Positions 1 to 9,740 of a DNA stretch of 64,000 bases are shown here, in pieces. The stretch is taken from the NCBI GenBank assembly GCA_030065095.1, contig JASJDP010000004.1, positions 162,896 through 226,895 on the forward strand, written 5' to 3'. A model generated the notes under the pieces. That model had not been told where the DNA came from, searched no databases, and saw only the letters and a program-made list of their open reading frames with translations. The first letter of the stretch is position 1. Every line of letters begins with the position of its first letter. A program made the position numbers and the translations under genes. This DNA comes from Rhodobacter sp. GTDB lineage: Bacteria > Pseudomonadota > Alphaproteobacteria > Rhodobacterales > Rhodobacteraceae.

Positions 1-144
1 GACCGCTATCGCTGGGCGCTGGCCAATGGCGGGGCCGAGGCGCTGCCGCCTGCGGATTATCCCGGTATCGGGCGATGCGCCTATGTCGAGGATGGTCAGG
101 GAAATGTTGTGGGGATGATCACCCCTGCCGACGAAGGGAACTGA
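1..144 (+). CDS. C-terminal end of a VOC/glyoxalase-like protein (partial)
   Basis: The window opens inside a reading frame (frame 1) whose last 47 codons end at TGA. The segment [14 protein letters not shown] resembles the last strand of vicinal-oxygen-chelate proteins, which commonly end in a D-P-x-G-N-x-x-G-L pattern. Such domains bind a metal and act on small molecules, but the N-terminal metal ligands lie outside the window, so substrate and activity cannot be judged. The stop is 2 nt before the pdhB start, suggesting it is read with the pdh genes. The family call rests on a short stretch only. Confidence 0.5.
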   Translation, partial: DRYRWALANGGAEALPPADYPGIGRCAYVEDGQGNVVGMITPADEGN

Positions 145-146
145 GG

Positions 147-1526
147 ATGGCAACCGAAATTCTGATGCCCGCGCTGTCTCCGACGATGGAGGAGGGCACG
201 CTGGCGAAATGGCTGGTGAACGAGGGCGACGAGGTGTCGTCGGGCGACGTCATCGCCGAGATCGAGACCGACAAGGCGACGATGGAATTCGAGGCCGTCG
301 ACGAGGGCGTGATCGGCAAGCTCCTGGTGGCCGAGGGCACCGAGGGGGTCAAGGTGAACGCGCCCATCGCCCTGCTTCTGGCCGAGGGCGAAGATGCAAG
401 CGCGGCGGCCGCTGCGCCGCAACCCGCGCCTGCCGCCGGGGGCGATGACGATTTCGACGCGCCCGCCGCCGAGGCCGCGCTGGCCCCCGCCCAGCCGATC
501 ACCCCGGTCGTCCCCGACGAACCCGACATCCCCGCCGGAACCGAGATGAAGCCGACCACCGTCCGCGAAGCTCTGAACGAAGCCATGGCCGAAGAGATGC
601 GCGCCGATCCGACCGTCTTCGTGATGGGCGAAGAGGTTGCGGAATACCAGGGCGCCTACAAGGTCACCCAAGGTTTGCTCGACGAGTTCGGCGCCAAGCG
701 CGTCATCGACACGCCGATCACCGAACACGGGTTCACGGGTCTGGGCGTCGGCGCGGCCTTTGGCGGGCTCAAGCCCATCGTCGAATTCATGACCTTCAAC
801 TTCGCCATGCAGGCGATGGACCAGATCGTCAACTCGGCCGCCAAGACGCTGTACATGTCGGGCGGCCAGATGGGGGCACCGATGGTGTTCCGCGGCCCGA
901 ACGGCGCGGCCGCCCGCGTCGCCGCCCAGCACAGCCAGGACTACGCCGCCTTCTTCAGCTCGATCCCTGGGCTCAAGGTGGCGATGCCCTACTCGGCCGC
1001 CGACGCCAAGGGTTTGCTGAAAACCGCGATCCGCGATCCCAACCCGGTGATCTTTCTGGAAAATGAGATCCTCTACGGCCGCAGCTTCGACGTGCCGCAG
1101 CTTGACGACTATACCGTCCCGTTCGGCAAGGCGAAGATCTGGCGCGAAGGCGGCGACGTGACCATCGTCAGCTTCGGCATCGGCATGACCTATGCGCTCG
1201 AGGCGGCCGACGAGCTGGCGAAGGAAGGCATCGCGGCCGAGGTCGTCGACCTGCGCACGCTGCGGCCGATGGACACCGCCACCGTGATCCGGTCGGTGAT
1301 GAAGACCAACCGCTGCGTGACCGTCGAAGAGGGCTTTCCCGTCTGCTCGATCGGCAACCACATCTCGGCGGTGCTGATGCAGGAGGCGTTCGACTATCTC
1401 GACGCGCCGGTCATCAACTGCGCCGGCAAGGACGTGCCGATGCCCTATGCCGCCAACCTGGAAAAGCTGGCGCTCGTGACCACCGCCGAGGTGATCGACG
1501 CGGTCAAGGCCGTGACGTACCGGTAG
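147..1526 (+). CDS. pdhB: Pyruvate dehydrogenase E1 component, beta subunit, with N-terminal lipoyl domain
   Basis: Beta half of the thiamine-diphosphate E1 that decarboxylates pyruvate in the pyruvate dehydrogenase complex. Residues 1-80 are a biotinyl/lipoyl domain with the lipoylated Lys in ETDKATMEF (about K43). An Ala/Pro-rich linker runs to about 130, then transketolase-like pyrimidine-binding and C-terminal domains follow ([41 protein letters not shown]). A lipoyl domain on E1-beta is known from alphaproteobacteria. ATG 147 was chosen because the protein then begins [12 protein letters not shown], matching the start of the E2 lipoyl domain; upstream codons of this frame lie in the preceding gene. 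pdhA is not in the window. Confidence 0.95.
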   Translation: MATEILMPALSPTMEEGTLAKWLVNEGDEVSSGDVIAEIETDKATMEFEAVDEGVIGKLLVAEGTEGVKVNAPIALLLAEGEDASAAAAAPQPAPAAGGDDDFDAPAAEAALAPAQPITPVVPDEPDIPAGTEMKPTTVREALNEAMAEEMRADPTVFVMGEEVAEYQGAYKVTQGLLDEFGAKRVIDTPITEHGFTGLGVGAAFGGLKPIVEFMTFNFAMQAMDQIVNSAAKTLYMSGGQMGAPMVFRGPNGAAARVAAQHSQDYAAFFSSIPGLKVAMPYSAADAKGLLKTAIRDPNPVIFLENEILYGRSFDVPQLDDYTVPFGKAKIWREGGDVTIVSFGIGMTYALEAADELAKEGIAAEVVDLRTLRPMDTATVIRSVMKTNRCVTVEEGFPVCSIGNHISAVLMQEAFDYLDAPVINCAGKDVPMPYAANLEKLALVTTAEVIDAVKAVTYR

Positions 1527-1533
1527 CCGACCG

Positions 1534-1794
1534 ATGGAAGTGAAGGGCCGCGATCCCGCCACCGAATGCTACCGCGTCGTGCATGACGTCGATGGCCGCA
1601 GCGTCACGGCGCTGGTGCCGGAACGTCTGGCCGCCGATCTTCGTCTGATCGGCGCGCGGCCGTCGCACCAGACCGCCTATGTCTGGATGGCCGAACACAA
1701 GGACAGGATCGAAGCCGCTATCGCGCAGCTTGCCCGCGGCGGGCGCCGTCCGAAACCGCCGTTTGACCAAATTACCCTGATCGAGGACCGCTGA
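1534..1794 (+). CDS. Small conserved protein between pdhB and pdhC, function unknown
   Basis: An 86-residue soluble protein with no signal peptide or membrane segment. It starts 7 nt after pdhB and stops 1 nt before the pdhC ATG, so it is certainly translated as part of the pdh operon. The middle ([38 protein letters not shown]) looks like a small alpha/beta fold ending in a basic helix. I do not recognise a catalytic motif. Position suggests a role linked to the pyruvate dehydrogenase complex, but that is inference from context alone. Upstream of its ATG there is no strong ribosome-binding site, so it may rely on coupling to pdhB. Confidence 0.75.
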   Translation: MEVKGRDPATECYRVVHDVDGRSVTALVPERLAADLRLIGARPSHQTAYVWMAEHKDRIEAAIAQLARGGRRPKPPFDQITLIEDR

Positions 1795-1795
1795 C

Positions 1796-3103
1796 ATGCC
1801 CACCGAAATCCTGATGCCCGCGCTGTCGCCCACGATGGAAGAAGGCACGCTGGCCAAATGGCTGGTGAAGGAAGGCGACGAGGTCAGCTCGGGCGACCTT
1901 CTGGCCGAGATCGAGACCGACAAGGCGACGATGGAATTCGAGGCGGTCGACGAAGGGGTGATCGGCAAACTCCTGGTTGCCGAGGGCTCTGAGGGCATAA
2001 AGGTCAACACGGCCATCGCCGTGCTTCTGGGTGACGGCGAAAGTGCCGCCGATATCGGCTCTGCCGCGGCCGCCGCGCCCGAAGCGGCGAAACCCGCGGC
2101 CGAGGCGGCACCGGCAGCGGCGCCCGGGAGCGCCCCTGCCCCCGCCCCTGCCGCACCGCTGGCGGCGGACGGAGCCCGTATTTTCGTCTCGCCGCTCGCC
2201 CGCCGGATCGCCAAGGACAAGGGCCTGGATCTTTCCCAAATCAAGGGCAGCGGCCCACGGGGCCGGATCGTCAAGGCCGATGTGGAAAAGGCCGAAGCGA
2301 TGCCCGCCGCCACGGCGCCCTCCGCCCCGCCGCCGTCCGGAGCCCCGGCAGCGCAACCTGCCGCCGCGCAGGGCATGTCCGCCGACATGGTCAAGCGGAT
2401 GTTCGAGGATCGCGACTACGAGGAAATGGCGCTCGACGGCATGCGCAAAACCGTCGCCGCCCGCCTCAGCGAGGCCAAGCAGACGATCCCGCATTTTTAC
2501 CTGCGCCGCGACATCCAACTCGACGCACTGCTGAAATTCCGCAGCCAGCTCAACAAGCAGCTCGAGGCCCGCGAGATCAAGCTCAGCGTCAACGACTTCA
2601 TCATCAAGGCCTGCGCCAATGCCCTGCAGCAGGTCCCAGCCGCCAACGCCGTCTGGGCGGGCGACCGCATCCTGAACCTCAAGCCGTCCGATGTCGCCGT
2701 GGCCGTCGCCATCGACGGCGGCCTCTTCACGCCGGTGCTGAAGGACGCACACCAAAAGACCCTGTCGGCGCTGTCTGCGGAAATGAAGGACCTGGCCACC
2801 CGCGCTCGCGAGCGCAAACTGGCGCCGCACGAATATGTCGGCGGCAGCTTTGCGATCTCGAACCTCGGCATGTTCGGCATCGACAATTTCGACGCCGTGA
2901 TCAACCCGCCCCATGGCTCGATCCTCGCCGTTGGCGCGGGGGCGAAGAAACCGGTCGTCGGGGAGGATGGCGAGCTTGCCGTGGCAACGGTGATGTCGGT
3001 GACGCTAAGCGTCGATCACCGGGTCATCGACGGCGCGCTCGGGGCGGAATTCCTGGCCGCGATCAAGGACAACCTCGAAAACCCGGTCGCGATGCTGGCG
3101 TGA
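1796..3103 (+). CDS. pdhC: Dihydrolipoamide acetyltransferase (E2) of pyruvate dehydrogenase
   Basis: Core E2 enzyme that passes the acetyl group from lipoamide to CoA. The 435 residues show one N-terminal lipoyl domain (Lys in ETDKATMEF, about K43), an Ala/Pro linker, a peripheral-subunit-binding domain ([33 protein letters not shown], roughly 128-165), a second linker, and the catalytic domain ending with DHRVIDGA, which carries the active-site His and Asp. Translation is likely coupled to the small gene 1 nt upstream. The dihydrolipoamide dehydrogenase gene that often follows is not here; a gene for a secreted protein comes next instead. Confidence 0.96.
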   Translation: MPTEILMPALSPTMEEGTLAKWLVKEGDEVSSGDLLAEIETDKATMEFEAVDEGVIGKLLVAEGSEGIKVNTAIAVLLGDGESAADIGSAAAAAPEAAKPAAEAAPAAAPGSAPAPAPAAPLAADGARIFVSPLARRIAKDKGLDLSQIKGSGPRGRIVKADVEKAEAMPAATAPSAPPPSGAPAAQPAAAQGMSADMVKRMFEDRDYEEMALDGMRKTVAARLSEAKQTIPHFYLRRDIQLDALLKFRSQLNKQLEAREIKLSVNDFIIKACANALQQVPAANAVWAGDRILNLKPSDVAVAVAIDGGLFTPVLKDAHQKTLSALSAEMKDLATRARERKLAPHEYVGGSFAISNLGMFGIDNFDAVINPPHGSILAVGAGAKKPVVGEDGELAVATVMSVTLSVDHRVIDGALGAEFLAAIKDNLENPVAMLA

Positions 3104-3204
3104 GGCAGGTCGAGCCGGTGCCGGCACCGGGAATTCGCGCAATGATTGTCCACACGGTGGCGTGAATCTGCTAAGCATCGCCCAGTGCAAGTCTGGAGGT
3201 CGCA

Positions 3205-3822
3205 ATGCGTGCATCCCGGTTCTTTCTCGTCTTCGGCCTCGCTCTGGGCCTTGCGTCCGTCAGCCCCGCGGCCGACCTTGCCGAGCTGATCGGTGCGGCA
3301 AGGTCGGGGCAGGACAGTTTCTCCGAAGTGCGTGAGATATTCTCGACGGGCGATGGCGACCTGCAAAAGTCCTTGCTCAAGACGATTATAACGTCCGGCG
3401 ACGAGGATCTGATTGCGCTCTCCTTGCCATATGCCCTGATCAGCCGGGACCCTGGCGTTCGGTCCCTGGCGCTGTGGCGAATGGTGTCGTCGAGCGGTGC
3501 ATTGAGTTTCCTGCTCACCGCCCCCCAGGACCAGGACAAAGAGCCGCTCGCGTGGGGCTTTACGATGCACCGGGTGGACCATCAGAGAAGATCGATCGAG
3601 ATTCTAGAGGAGTTCCCGAATTATCCGCTCCAGGGGCGCGACGACAAGTTGAGCGTAATCGGCGACACGATCAATTTCACGATCAAGGATATCGAATACG
3701 ACGTGGACGGAACACTTTCCCTGACCCCCGGCACAGGCAGACTTGCAGGCAAGGTCCGTTTCAGCGGGACCTTCAAGAAGACGTTGGACTACTCCGCCAG
3801 CCTCACGCTTCTCAACGACTGA
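3205..3822 (+). CDS. Secreted protein of unknown function
   Basis: A 205-residue protein with a clear Sec signal peptide (basic start, hydrophobic FFLVFGLALGLASVSPAA, then mature ADLAELIG). The mature N-terminal half is helical and contains pairs that look like HEAT-type helices (SEVREIFSTGDGDLQKSLLK, DLIALSLPYALISRDPGVRS). The C-terminal part appears beta-rich (TINFTIKDIEYDVDGTLSLT, GKVRFSGTFKKTLDYSAS). The ATG at 3205 has GGAGG at a good distance. It stands alone between pdhC and convergent cysE, about 100 nt after pdhC, so it probably has its own promoter. No family was recognised. Confidence 0.7.
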   Translation: MRASRFFLVFGLALGLASVSPAADLAELIGAARSGQDSFSEVREIFSTGDGDLQKSLLKTIITSGDEDLIALSLPYALISRDPGVRSLALWRMVSSSGALSFLLTAPQDQDKEPLAWGFTMHRVDHQRRSIEILEEFPNYPLQGRDDKLSVIGDTINFTIKDIEYDVDGTLSLTPGTGRLAGKVRFSGTFKKTLDYSASLTLLND

Positions 3823-3841
3823 TCGTACGACGGCCTCGGGG

Positions 3842-4648
3842 CTAGCCGTACCCCAGCAACTGATCCATCGTCACCGACGGCTGTGAACAGCCCGCTTCGC
3901 CGACGATGCGCGCCGGCACCCCGGCAACCGTCTTTTTCGGCGGGACGTCCTGCAGCACCACCGATCCCGCCGCGATGCGGGAACAATCGCCGACGCTGAT
4001 ATTGCCAAGAACCTTGGCGCCCGCGCCGATCAGCACACCGCAGCCAATCGTCGGATGCCGCTGTTGTTCTTCCTTGCCGGTGCCGCCCAGCGTCACCGAA
4101 TGCAGCATCGAAACATTGTCTCCCACCGTCGCCGTTTCACCGATCACGATCGAATGGGCATGGTCGATCATGATCCCCTTGCCGACCTTCGCCGCCGGAT
4201 GAATGTCTATGCCAAAGACTTCGCTCACCCGCATCTGCAAGAGATAGGCCATATCATGGCGCCGCTGCTGCCACAGCCAGTGCCCGACGCGATACGCCTG
4301 CATCGCCTGGAATCCCTTGAAGTACAGGATCGGCTGCAGGAACCGGTGGCAGGCCGGATCGCGTTCGTACACGGCCACGATATCCGCCCGTGCAGCACTC
4401 CCAAGCTCGGGACCGCTGGCAAAGGCCTCGTCCGCGATCTCTCGTAAAATCTGCTCTGACATCTCGCCCGACGCAAGTTTCTGCGCCAGCCGGTACGCCA
4501 GGGCCTGCTCCAGGGTTGGATGGTGCAGGATCGTCTGATGCAGCATGCCGCCAAGCAGCGGTTCCTGGCGAACGCCATCCTCCGCCTCGGTCCGGATGCG
4601 GTCCCAGACCGGGTCGACCTTGGATAGTTGCACGCGAGTTTCGGCCAT
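3842..4648 (-). CDS. cysE: Serine O-acetyltransferase
   Basis: Cytoplasmic enzyme that makes O-acetylserine from serine and acetyl-CoA, the first committed step of cysteine synthesis. It has the helical N-terminal domain of about 140 residues and a C-terminal left-handed beta-helix of hexapeptide repeats. Visible family motifs are DHAHSIVIGETA, SVTLGGTGKE and AGSVVLQDVPP. ATG at 4648 is preceded by GGAGGG at a good distance; an in-frame TTG five codons earlier is less likely. cysE flanking the g15 end of the gene transfer agent cluster is an arrangement also known from Rhodobacter capsulatus. Its stop faces that of the secreted protein upstream. Confidence 0.95.
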   Translation of the reverse strand: MAETRVQLSKVDPVWDRIRTEAEDGVRQEPLLGGMLHQTILHHPTLEQALAYRLAQKLASGEMSEQILREIADEAFASGPELGSAARADIVAVYERDPACHRFLQPILYFKGFQAMQAYRVGHWLWQQRRHDMAYLLQMRVSEVFGIDIHPAAKVGKGIMIDHAHSIVIGETATVGDNVSMLHSVTLGGTGKEEQQRHPTIGCGVLIGAGAKVLGNISVGDCSRIAAGSVVLQDVPPKKTVAGVPARIVGEAGCSQPSVTMDQLLGYG

Positions 4649-4731
4649 CGAACTTCCCTCCAACGCCTTGCCGTTCTACTACAGATAGGCATCAGGCTCA
4701 AAGAGCAATGGGCAAATCCGCAGGAATTCCG

Positions 4732-5073
4732 ATGGACCGTGACCGACAAGAACACTTCCGCGCACGGCTTCTGGCCGAGCGCGCGGCGCTCGACGCCGAT
4801 GACGATCTGGGTCGCGAAGGGCGGCAAACCGTGGTGCTCGACCAGCAATCCGTCGGACGCCTGAACCGGATGGACGCCCTGCAGCGCCAAGCCATGGCCA
4901 AGGCGACCCAGGCCAGACGCGGCCAGGCGCGGCATCGGATCGACGCCGCTTTGGCCAGACTGGACGAGGGCGACTTCGGCTACTGCACGGAATGCGGTGA
5001 AGAAATTCCGCACAAGCGGCTGGAACTCGATCCGACGCTTCCCACTTGCGTAGGCTGCGCGGCATCGCGTTGA
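4732..5073 (+). CDS. DksA/TraR-family zinc-finger protein
   Basis: A protein of about 113 residues with a helical coiled N-terminal half (FRARLLAERAALDADDD, RQAMAKATQARRGQARHRI) and a C-terminal four-Cys zinc finger, CTEC followed by CVGC, typical of DksA/TraR proteins. These bind the RNA polymerase secondary channel and modulate initiation, often with ppGpp. It is shorter than DksA proper (about 150 residues), so it may belong to the small DksA-like group. ATG 4732 has AGGAA five bases upstream; an in-frame ATG at 4708 is an alternative. It is divergent from cysE and converges on the gene transfer agent cluster. Confidence 0.85.
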   Translation: MDRDRQEHFRARLLAERAALDADDDLGREGRQTVVLDQQSVGRLNRMDALQRQAMAKATQARRGQARHRIDAALARLDEGDFGYCTECGEEIPHKRLELDPTLPTCVGCAASR

Positions 5074-5093
5074 TCGCACCCGCGCGACGCTGC

Positions 5094-5127
5094 CCCGGCA
5101 TCGCCGGGAAACCCATATTACATGGGT
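5094..5127. terminator. Two tandem hairpins between convergent genes
   Basis: CCCGGC-ATC-GCCGGG (5094-5108) is followed by ACCCAT-ATTAC-ATGGGT (5111-5127). They lie between the stop of the DksA-like gene and the stop of the last gene transfer agent gene, so they are placed to end transcription from both sides. No clear U-tract is present. Confidence 0.5.
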
Positions 5128-5837
5128 CAGATCGCCGGGGGCGTCGCCGCATAGTAGTGAATCGCCAGACGCACCTCGCCCGCCGCAAAATCGCCGCCGT
5201 TCGCCGTCAGGACCAATGGCGTATCGGACCAATAGGTCAGCGGTTGCCCGCCGATCCCGGAAATCCACGACCCTTGGGTCAGGCCGAGGCCCGAACCATA
5301 ACGATTGCTCGATCCGCTCACACCGAAGTCCCAGCTAGTCAATGTTCCCGTCAATGCCGTCTTGATCCGTCCGGTCACCGCAAAGACCATCGCGTATTGC
5401 GGGATCTGCACGGATGTCTGCGATGTCGCCCCGGCGCCGAGAGCGTGATCGAACTCGGCCACCCGAAAGCTTGACACCGCCCGGTTCAAAGACACGGCCA
5501 ACCCGCCGGGCACCCATGACACGCCATCATAAAGCGCCCGCTGCTCCTGGTCGGCGATCCACGCCCGCCAGCCGATGGAGGGCGCGATAAAGACCCATCC
5601 GCCGTTCGAAAACACGGCGACTTCGCCGGAATGCCCGTCCCACTCGTTCACCGCGCCCGGCGGCACGGCATAGCTGTCGCCGTCCGCCGCACCCGCGGGC
5701 GGCGTGCCCTCGGTCGCCGACAGCAAGGTCAGTTGCGTCATACCGTCAAGCCGCGCCAACGCCTCGTTGACGGTTACATGCTTTTGCGCCTGTGCCGGCT
5801 GCAGCAGCGGCAGCGCGAATTTGGCTGTCTCACTCAT
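5127..5837 (-). CDS. DUF2793 protein at the distal end of the gene transfer agent cluster
   Basis: A 236-residue protein starting MSETAKFALPLLQPAQAQKHVTVNEAL, the characteristic opening of DUF2793 proteins. These are found after the large tail gene in Rhodobacterales gene transfer agents and some phages. The middle (DGDSYAVPP, WDGHSGEVAVFSNGGWVFIAP) is beta-rich and the tail resembles a fibre or adhesin-like beta structure. Its exact function is not established; a virion surface or tail-tip role is inferred from position. ATG 5837 has GGAGGA upstream and overlaps the end of g15 by 8 nt, so it is the last gene of the cluster's transcript. Confidence 0.85.
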   Translation of the reverse strand: MSETAKFALPLLQPAQAQKHVTVNEALARLDGMTQLTLLSATEGTPPAGAADGDSYAVPPGAVNEWDGHSGEVAVFSNGGWVFIAPSIGWRAWIADQEQRALYDGVSWVPGGLAVSLNRAVSSFRVAEFDHALGAGATSQTSVQIPQYAMVFAVTGRIKTALTGTLTSWDFGVSGSSNRYGSGLGLTQGSWISGIGGQPLTYWSDTPLVLTANGGDFAAGEVRLAIHYYAATPPAI

Positions 5838-8800
5838 CGATCGTAATCCTCCTGAAGGGACCGGGGCCGTACCGGTCCGACATTTGCGCAACCTCGACGT
5901 CAAAGCTTCCGGTCAACCCATCAGCATTCTGCGCCACCGCGTCGTAGGTCCAGTTCGGCGCCGGGACGGTCAGTTCCCGGACCAGACCGCCCGATTGCAG
6001 CACCCGCACAACGTAGGCTTCGCTCTCCTCGCCCAGGGGCACCTCGGCGGACTGCCAGCTATCCCCGTCGATCCGTGTCCGGCGAATCCAGCTAAGGTTC
6101 AGCGTTCCGTTCGATTCGCGGTCCCAATGCAGATGCGCCGGGGCATAGGGCCGAAGGCCAACGCCATCAAAGGCCTCGACCCTGTGGACGTAGGATGGGT
6201 CGTCATAGCTCCGCTGCGCCGGTCCGATCCGGTAGTGCCGCGCCAATCCGCGAGACGCCAGTGCCAGATCGATCTGCTGAACCGCGCCATTCAGCAGCAC
6301 GAATATGCTGCCTTGCGGCCAGACATCCGGCATCACGCCGTCGGTGCCCGCCTGGCCGCGCAAACGTCCGGTCAACTGATAGGTCCGCCCGGATATCAGG
6401 TCCGCCCCCTGGAACTGGAACACTTCCCAATTGCCGGATGACCCGTCGCCGATCGCCGCGACATTGGCACCGTTCAGCACCTCGTGCAGCCCGGCCGAGG
6501 CCAGCACGCCGGACACCAGCTTTACCCGCAGCGGACCGCCACGGTCGATCATTCCGGGCTGCGCAAGATACAGCGGCGATTCGGTCTTTCCGACCGTCGC
6601 TGCGGCCGTAACCAGCCGGTTCAGCTCATAGCCGTTATCGCTGGAGGCGCTGTAAAGCGCCGCCGAGCCGGGCCATGGCCGCGACGAAACCGCCAGATGC
6701 GGCGCATGCGACACCTCGTCCCCCCGCAGCAGCGGCAGATCGAGAAAGACCGGATGGACCGGCACCGGCGCCACAAACGGCTTCGGCCGCGCCGCGACCT
6801 CGACCGCGTCGCTCGGCCGGTAGATGTCCGACTCCACCCGCACCGCCTCGAGCATCCTGAACTCGGCCTGGTCCACCCGGTCGATGCGGAAATCGGCCGC
6901 GCCCTCTTCGGTCGGCAGCCGCACCACATCGCCGGCGTTCACCCCCAACTGCGAGAGTGGCAACGATAACTTCGCCGAATCCCGCGCCACCCGCGCTTCG
7001 GCCAACCAGCGTTCGACGATCCCGCGCGCCTCCGACCGGGTCAGGACCAGCGGCAGTTCCGAGGCGGCCACCGACCGCGTCGCTTCGTCGGGAAACACCG
7101 CCTCTTCCGCGCGCGTCGCGAAATCCGCATCCGCCTCGACAAAGGTCAACCGCAGTCGTCCGGCCACCTCGGCCACCGGCGCCCGCACCGACAAAAGATC
7201 GGTTTCCGCCTCCGGCGACACCGCCAAACGCGCGGTATCGATCTCGGCCCCGGCACGGCCGTCGCGGTTGCGGAACACCAGCGTCCCGTTGCGCTCCATC
7301 GCGTCAAAGCCGTAGGCGAGCATCAGCGGCTGTAATCCCGCGCGCGCCGTGTCGACGTCGCCCGAGCTGTACCCGCGGACAACGCCATAAAGCTCGGATA
7401 CATCATAGCTCGAAACACCGGACGCCTCGCATATCTCCGCCACCACTCCCGCCAGGGACCGCGCCGATCCGCGCCCGTTCAGCCAGTGCCCGCGATGGTA
7501 ATTCCCGCCGTCGCTCCAAAGTTCTGAATTATTTGGAAAAAACGGATACGGCCTGGTGTCCCAGGCCCAGACATGCGCCTTCGACATATCCACCATCCGG
7601 GCGCCATAAGCCTCTGATACCGGGTTGTTCTGCGCCTCGTCGAAAAACGAAAACATCGCGCGCAGGTACTGCATCTGAATGATGTCGTCCCGCCGCCCGT
7701 TCGAGAATTTCGGCAGGCTCGATTCCGACGACTTCGGATCGACGAACTTGTTGGGCTGATTGGTTGCCTTATCGACGGCGGCACAGCCCAACTCGGTGAA
7801 CCAGATCGGTTTTGACCGCGGGACCCAATCCGTTGCCGTCTCCTGCCGCACGCCGCCGACGCGCTCATGATGCGGCTTCGACCACCAGGACTTCAGATCC
7901 TTGTAGCGATAGACCCAGGGCTCGTCATGGGCCCCGTCAGAGATCGGCGTCCGATCCTGCACGGCCGCCGCCGCGCCGTGCCTGTAGTACCAGTCGAATC
8001 CCTCGCCGCCCGCGATATTCGCGCGCAGGTAGTCCAGGTTGTAGATCGAACCCCACCCGGCATCGGCATGGTCGTCTCTATCCCGCCAATCGCTCAGCGG
8101 CATGTAGTTGTCGATCCCGACGAAGTCGATATTGACGTCCGCCCAAAGCGGATCGAGGTGGAAATAAAGGTTCCCGTCCGGCGACTGATAGCCGAAATAT
8201 TCCGACCAATCCGCCGCATAGCCGATCCTGCAGCCCGGTCCCAGGATCGCCCGCACATCCGCCGCAAGCGCCCTCAGCGCCGCGACGGCAGGAAACCCGG
8301 CCGCGCCCCGTATCTGCGTCAGCCCGCGCATTTCCGACCCGATGCAGAACGCATCCACCCCGCCCGCCGCGGCGCAAAGATGCGCATTGTGCAGGATGAA
8401 CCGCCGAAACGACCATTCGGCCGGGCCGTGGTAATCCACACCTGCCGCCGTCTGAGTGAAATCGCTCACCGCAGCCGTCCCGAAAAACGCCGCGACTTCG
8501 GCATCGGCGACCGCCGTCCCGTCCGGACTGCCCGCCATGCCCGGTGCGATCGACAGGGTAATCCGCCCGCGCCAGGGCAGAACCGGCTGATCGTCCGCGC
8601 CCGTCCACGGATCGGTCAGTGCGTTCCCGTCCAGCTGATCCATCAGAATGAACGGGTAGAAGGTGACCGATTGCCCGGCATCCCGAAGCGCGGCAATCGC
8701 CTCGTTCACCGACCGGTCCGCCGGCGTGCCGCCATAGACCGGCCGCCCGTCCTGCTGCGCGATCTCCACCGCCGCCGCCCGGTCCAGGCCCGAAACCGCC

Positions 8801-9738
8801 CACGGCATGCTGCCGTCCTGCAGCTTCTGCTCCACCTTCGGCCGCAGGGAACAGGCGCCGCACCGCAGATCGTCGCCGAACCAGGACACCACCAGCGAGG
8901 CCGAGGCGCAATTCGGCAGTTCGGCCTGCAGTGCATCCAGCGATGTCAGAAAGTCCGTCTTGCCACTCGGCGAGTTCACATTGGCCGAGCGGTTCTCGCC
9001 CAGTCCGATCTGGAAATGCACCGGCGAGGTCGCAAGGGCATATTCCCCCGATCCCGGGATCATCGCCACGGCCCGCACCGCCAATGCCGGATCAGCCGCC
9101 AGGTCCGGCAGATCCGCGGGCGCGGGCCGCATCACCTCGAAACTGAACTGCGGCATCCGGTTGCCGAAGGGCCCGAGATCGAGATCCTCCAACACCATAT
9201 AGGCCACGCCGCGATAGGCCGGCGCCTGACCCGCTCCCTCGACCGCCTCGATCTTCGGATCGGGCATCTGGTCGGCAGCGCCGGAATAGATCCGCAACTG
9301 CACCCCGTCGGTCGCGATCTCCTGCCCGTCGGCCCAGACGCGCACGACCCCGGAAATCTCGCCCCGGCACAATGCGACGGCCGCGCTCACCGAATAGGAA
9401 TACTCCCGCGTCTTCGGCTTCGGCGGGGCGCCCTTGCCGGAACCGGACGTCGTCACGTGCTCGACGAACCGCGTCGCCCAGATCACCTGACCCGACAGCC
9501 GCACCCGGCCGTAAATCTGCGAAACCGGCGCGCCTTCGCTGGCGCCCGTCAGACGGAACCGGTCCACCTTCCCGGTCTCGACCACCTCCGATCCCGACCC
9601 CATGATCTTCTGGTCGATCACCCGCCCCAGCGTCGCACCGACCGCCCTGCCGATCACGGCGGAACTGAGGCCAAGAACGCCGCCGCCCCAGGCGGCACCC
9701 GCCGCCATTCCGACGGCAGACAAAACGATCGTCGCCAT
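5830..9738 (-). CDS. Gene transfer agent g15: large tail/baseplate 'megatron' protein with TIM-barrel domain
   Basis: At 1302 residues this is the largest protein of the cluster, matching RcGTA g15. The N-terminus has a hydrophobic Gly/Ala-rich segment (about 1-40), then a region of phage-tail type. A glycoside-hydrolase-like TIM-barrel (around 430-760; IDNYMPLSDWRDRDDHA, PIWFTELGCAAVDK) follows, then phage-tail beta domains and a C-terminal fibronectin-like part. In RcGTA structural work this protein forms the central baseplate and cell-penetration piece. It starts 2 nt after g14 with GGGGCTAGGA ahead of the ATG. The frame is uninterrupted over 3.9 kb, arguing for selection. Confidence 0.95.
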   Translation of the reverse strand: MATIVLSAVGMAAGAAWGGGVLGLSSAVIGRAVGATLGRVIDQKIMGSGSEVVETGKVDRFRLTGASEGAPVSQIYGRVRLSGQVIWATRFVEHVTTSGSGKGAPPKPKTREYSYSVSAAVALCRGEISGVVRVWADGQEIATDGVQLRIYSGAADQMPDPKIEAVEGAGQAPAYRGVAYMVLEDLDLGPFGNRMPQFSFEVMRPAPADLPDLAADPALAVRAVAMIPGSGEYALATSPVHFQIGLGENRSANVNSPSGKTDFLTSLDALQAELPNCASASLVVSWFGDDLRCGACSLRPKVEQKLQDGSMPWAVSGLDRAAAVEIAQQDGRPVYGGTPADRSVNEAIAALRDAGQSVTFYPFILMDQLDGNALTDPWTGADDQPVLPWRGRITLSIAPGMAGSPDGTAVADAEVAAFFGTAAVSDFTQTAAGVDYHGPAEWSFRRFILHNAHLCAAAGGVDAFCIGSEMRGLTQIRGAAGFPAVAALRALAADVRAILGPGCRIGYAADWSEYFGYQSPDGNLYFHLDPLWADVNIDFVGIDNYMPLSDWRDRDDHADAGWGSIYNLDYLRANIAGGEGFDWYYRHGAAAAVQDRTPISDGAHDEPWVYRYKDLKSWWSKPHHERVGGVRQETATDWVPRSKPIWFTELGCAAVDKATNQPNKFVDPKSSESSLPKFSNGRRDDIIQMQYLRAMFSFFDEAQNNPVSEAYGARMVDMSKAHVWAWDTRPYPFFPNNSELWSDGGNYHRGHWLNGRGSARSLAGVVAEICEASGVSSYDVSELYGVVRGYSSGDVDTARAGLQPLMLAYGFDAMERNGTLVFRNRDGRAGAEIDTARLAVSPEAETDLLSVRAPVAEVAGRLRLTFVEADADFATRAEEAVFPDEATRSVAASELPLVLTRSEARGIVERWLAEARVARDSAKLSLPLSQLGVNAGDVVRLPTEEGAADFRIDRVDQAEFRMLEAVRVESDIYRPSDAVEVAARPKPFVAPVPVHPVFLDLPLLRGDEVSHAPHLAVSSRPWPGSAALYSASSDNGYELNRLVTAAATVGKTESPLYLAQPGMIDRGGPLRVKLVSGVLASAGLHEVLNGANVAAIGDGSSGNWEVFQFQGADLISGRTYQLTGRLRGQAGTDGVMPDVWPQGSIFVLLNGAVQQIDLALASRGLARHYRIGPAQRSYDDPSYVHRVEAFDGVGLRPYAPAHLHWDRESNGTLNLSWIRRTRIDGDSWQSAEVPLGEESEAYVVRVLQSGGLVRELTVPAPNWTYDAVAQNADGLTGSFDVEVAQMSDRYGPGPFRRITIDE

Positions 9739-9740
9739 TC

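Noticed and set aside
96..1562. 488-codon open frame opposite pdhB
   Set aside because: Antisense shadow of pdhB in GC-rich DNA; Arg/His/Gly-rich, no family pattern, while the plus strand encodes an unmistakable enzyme.
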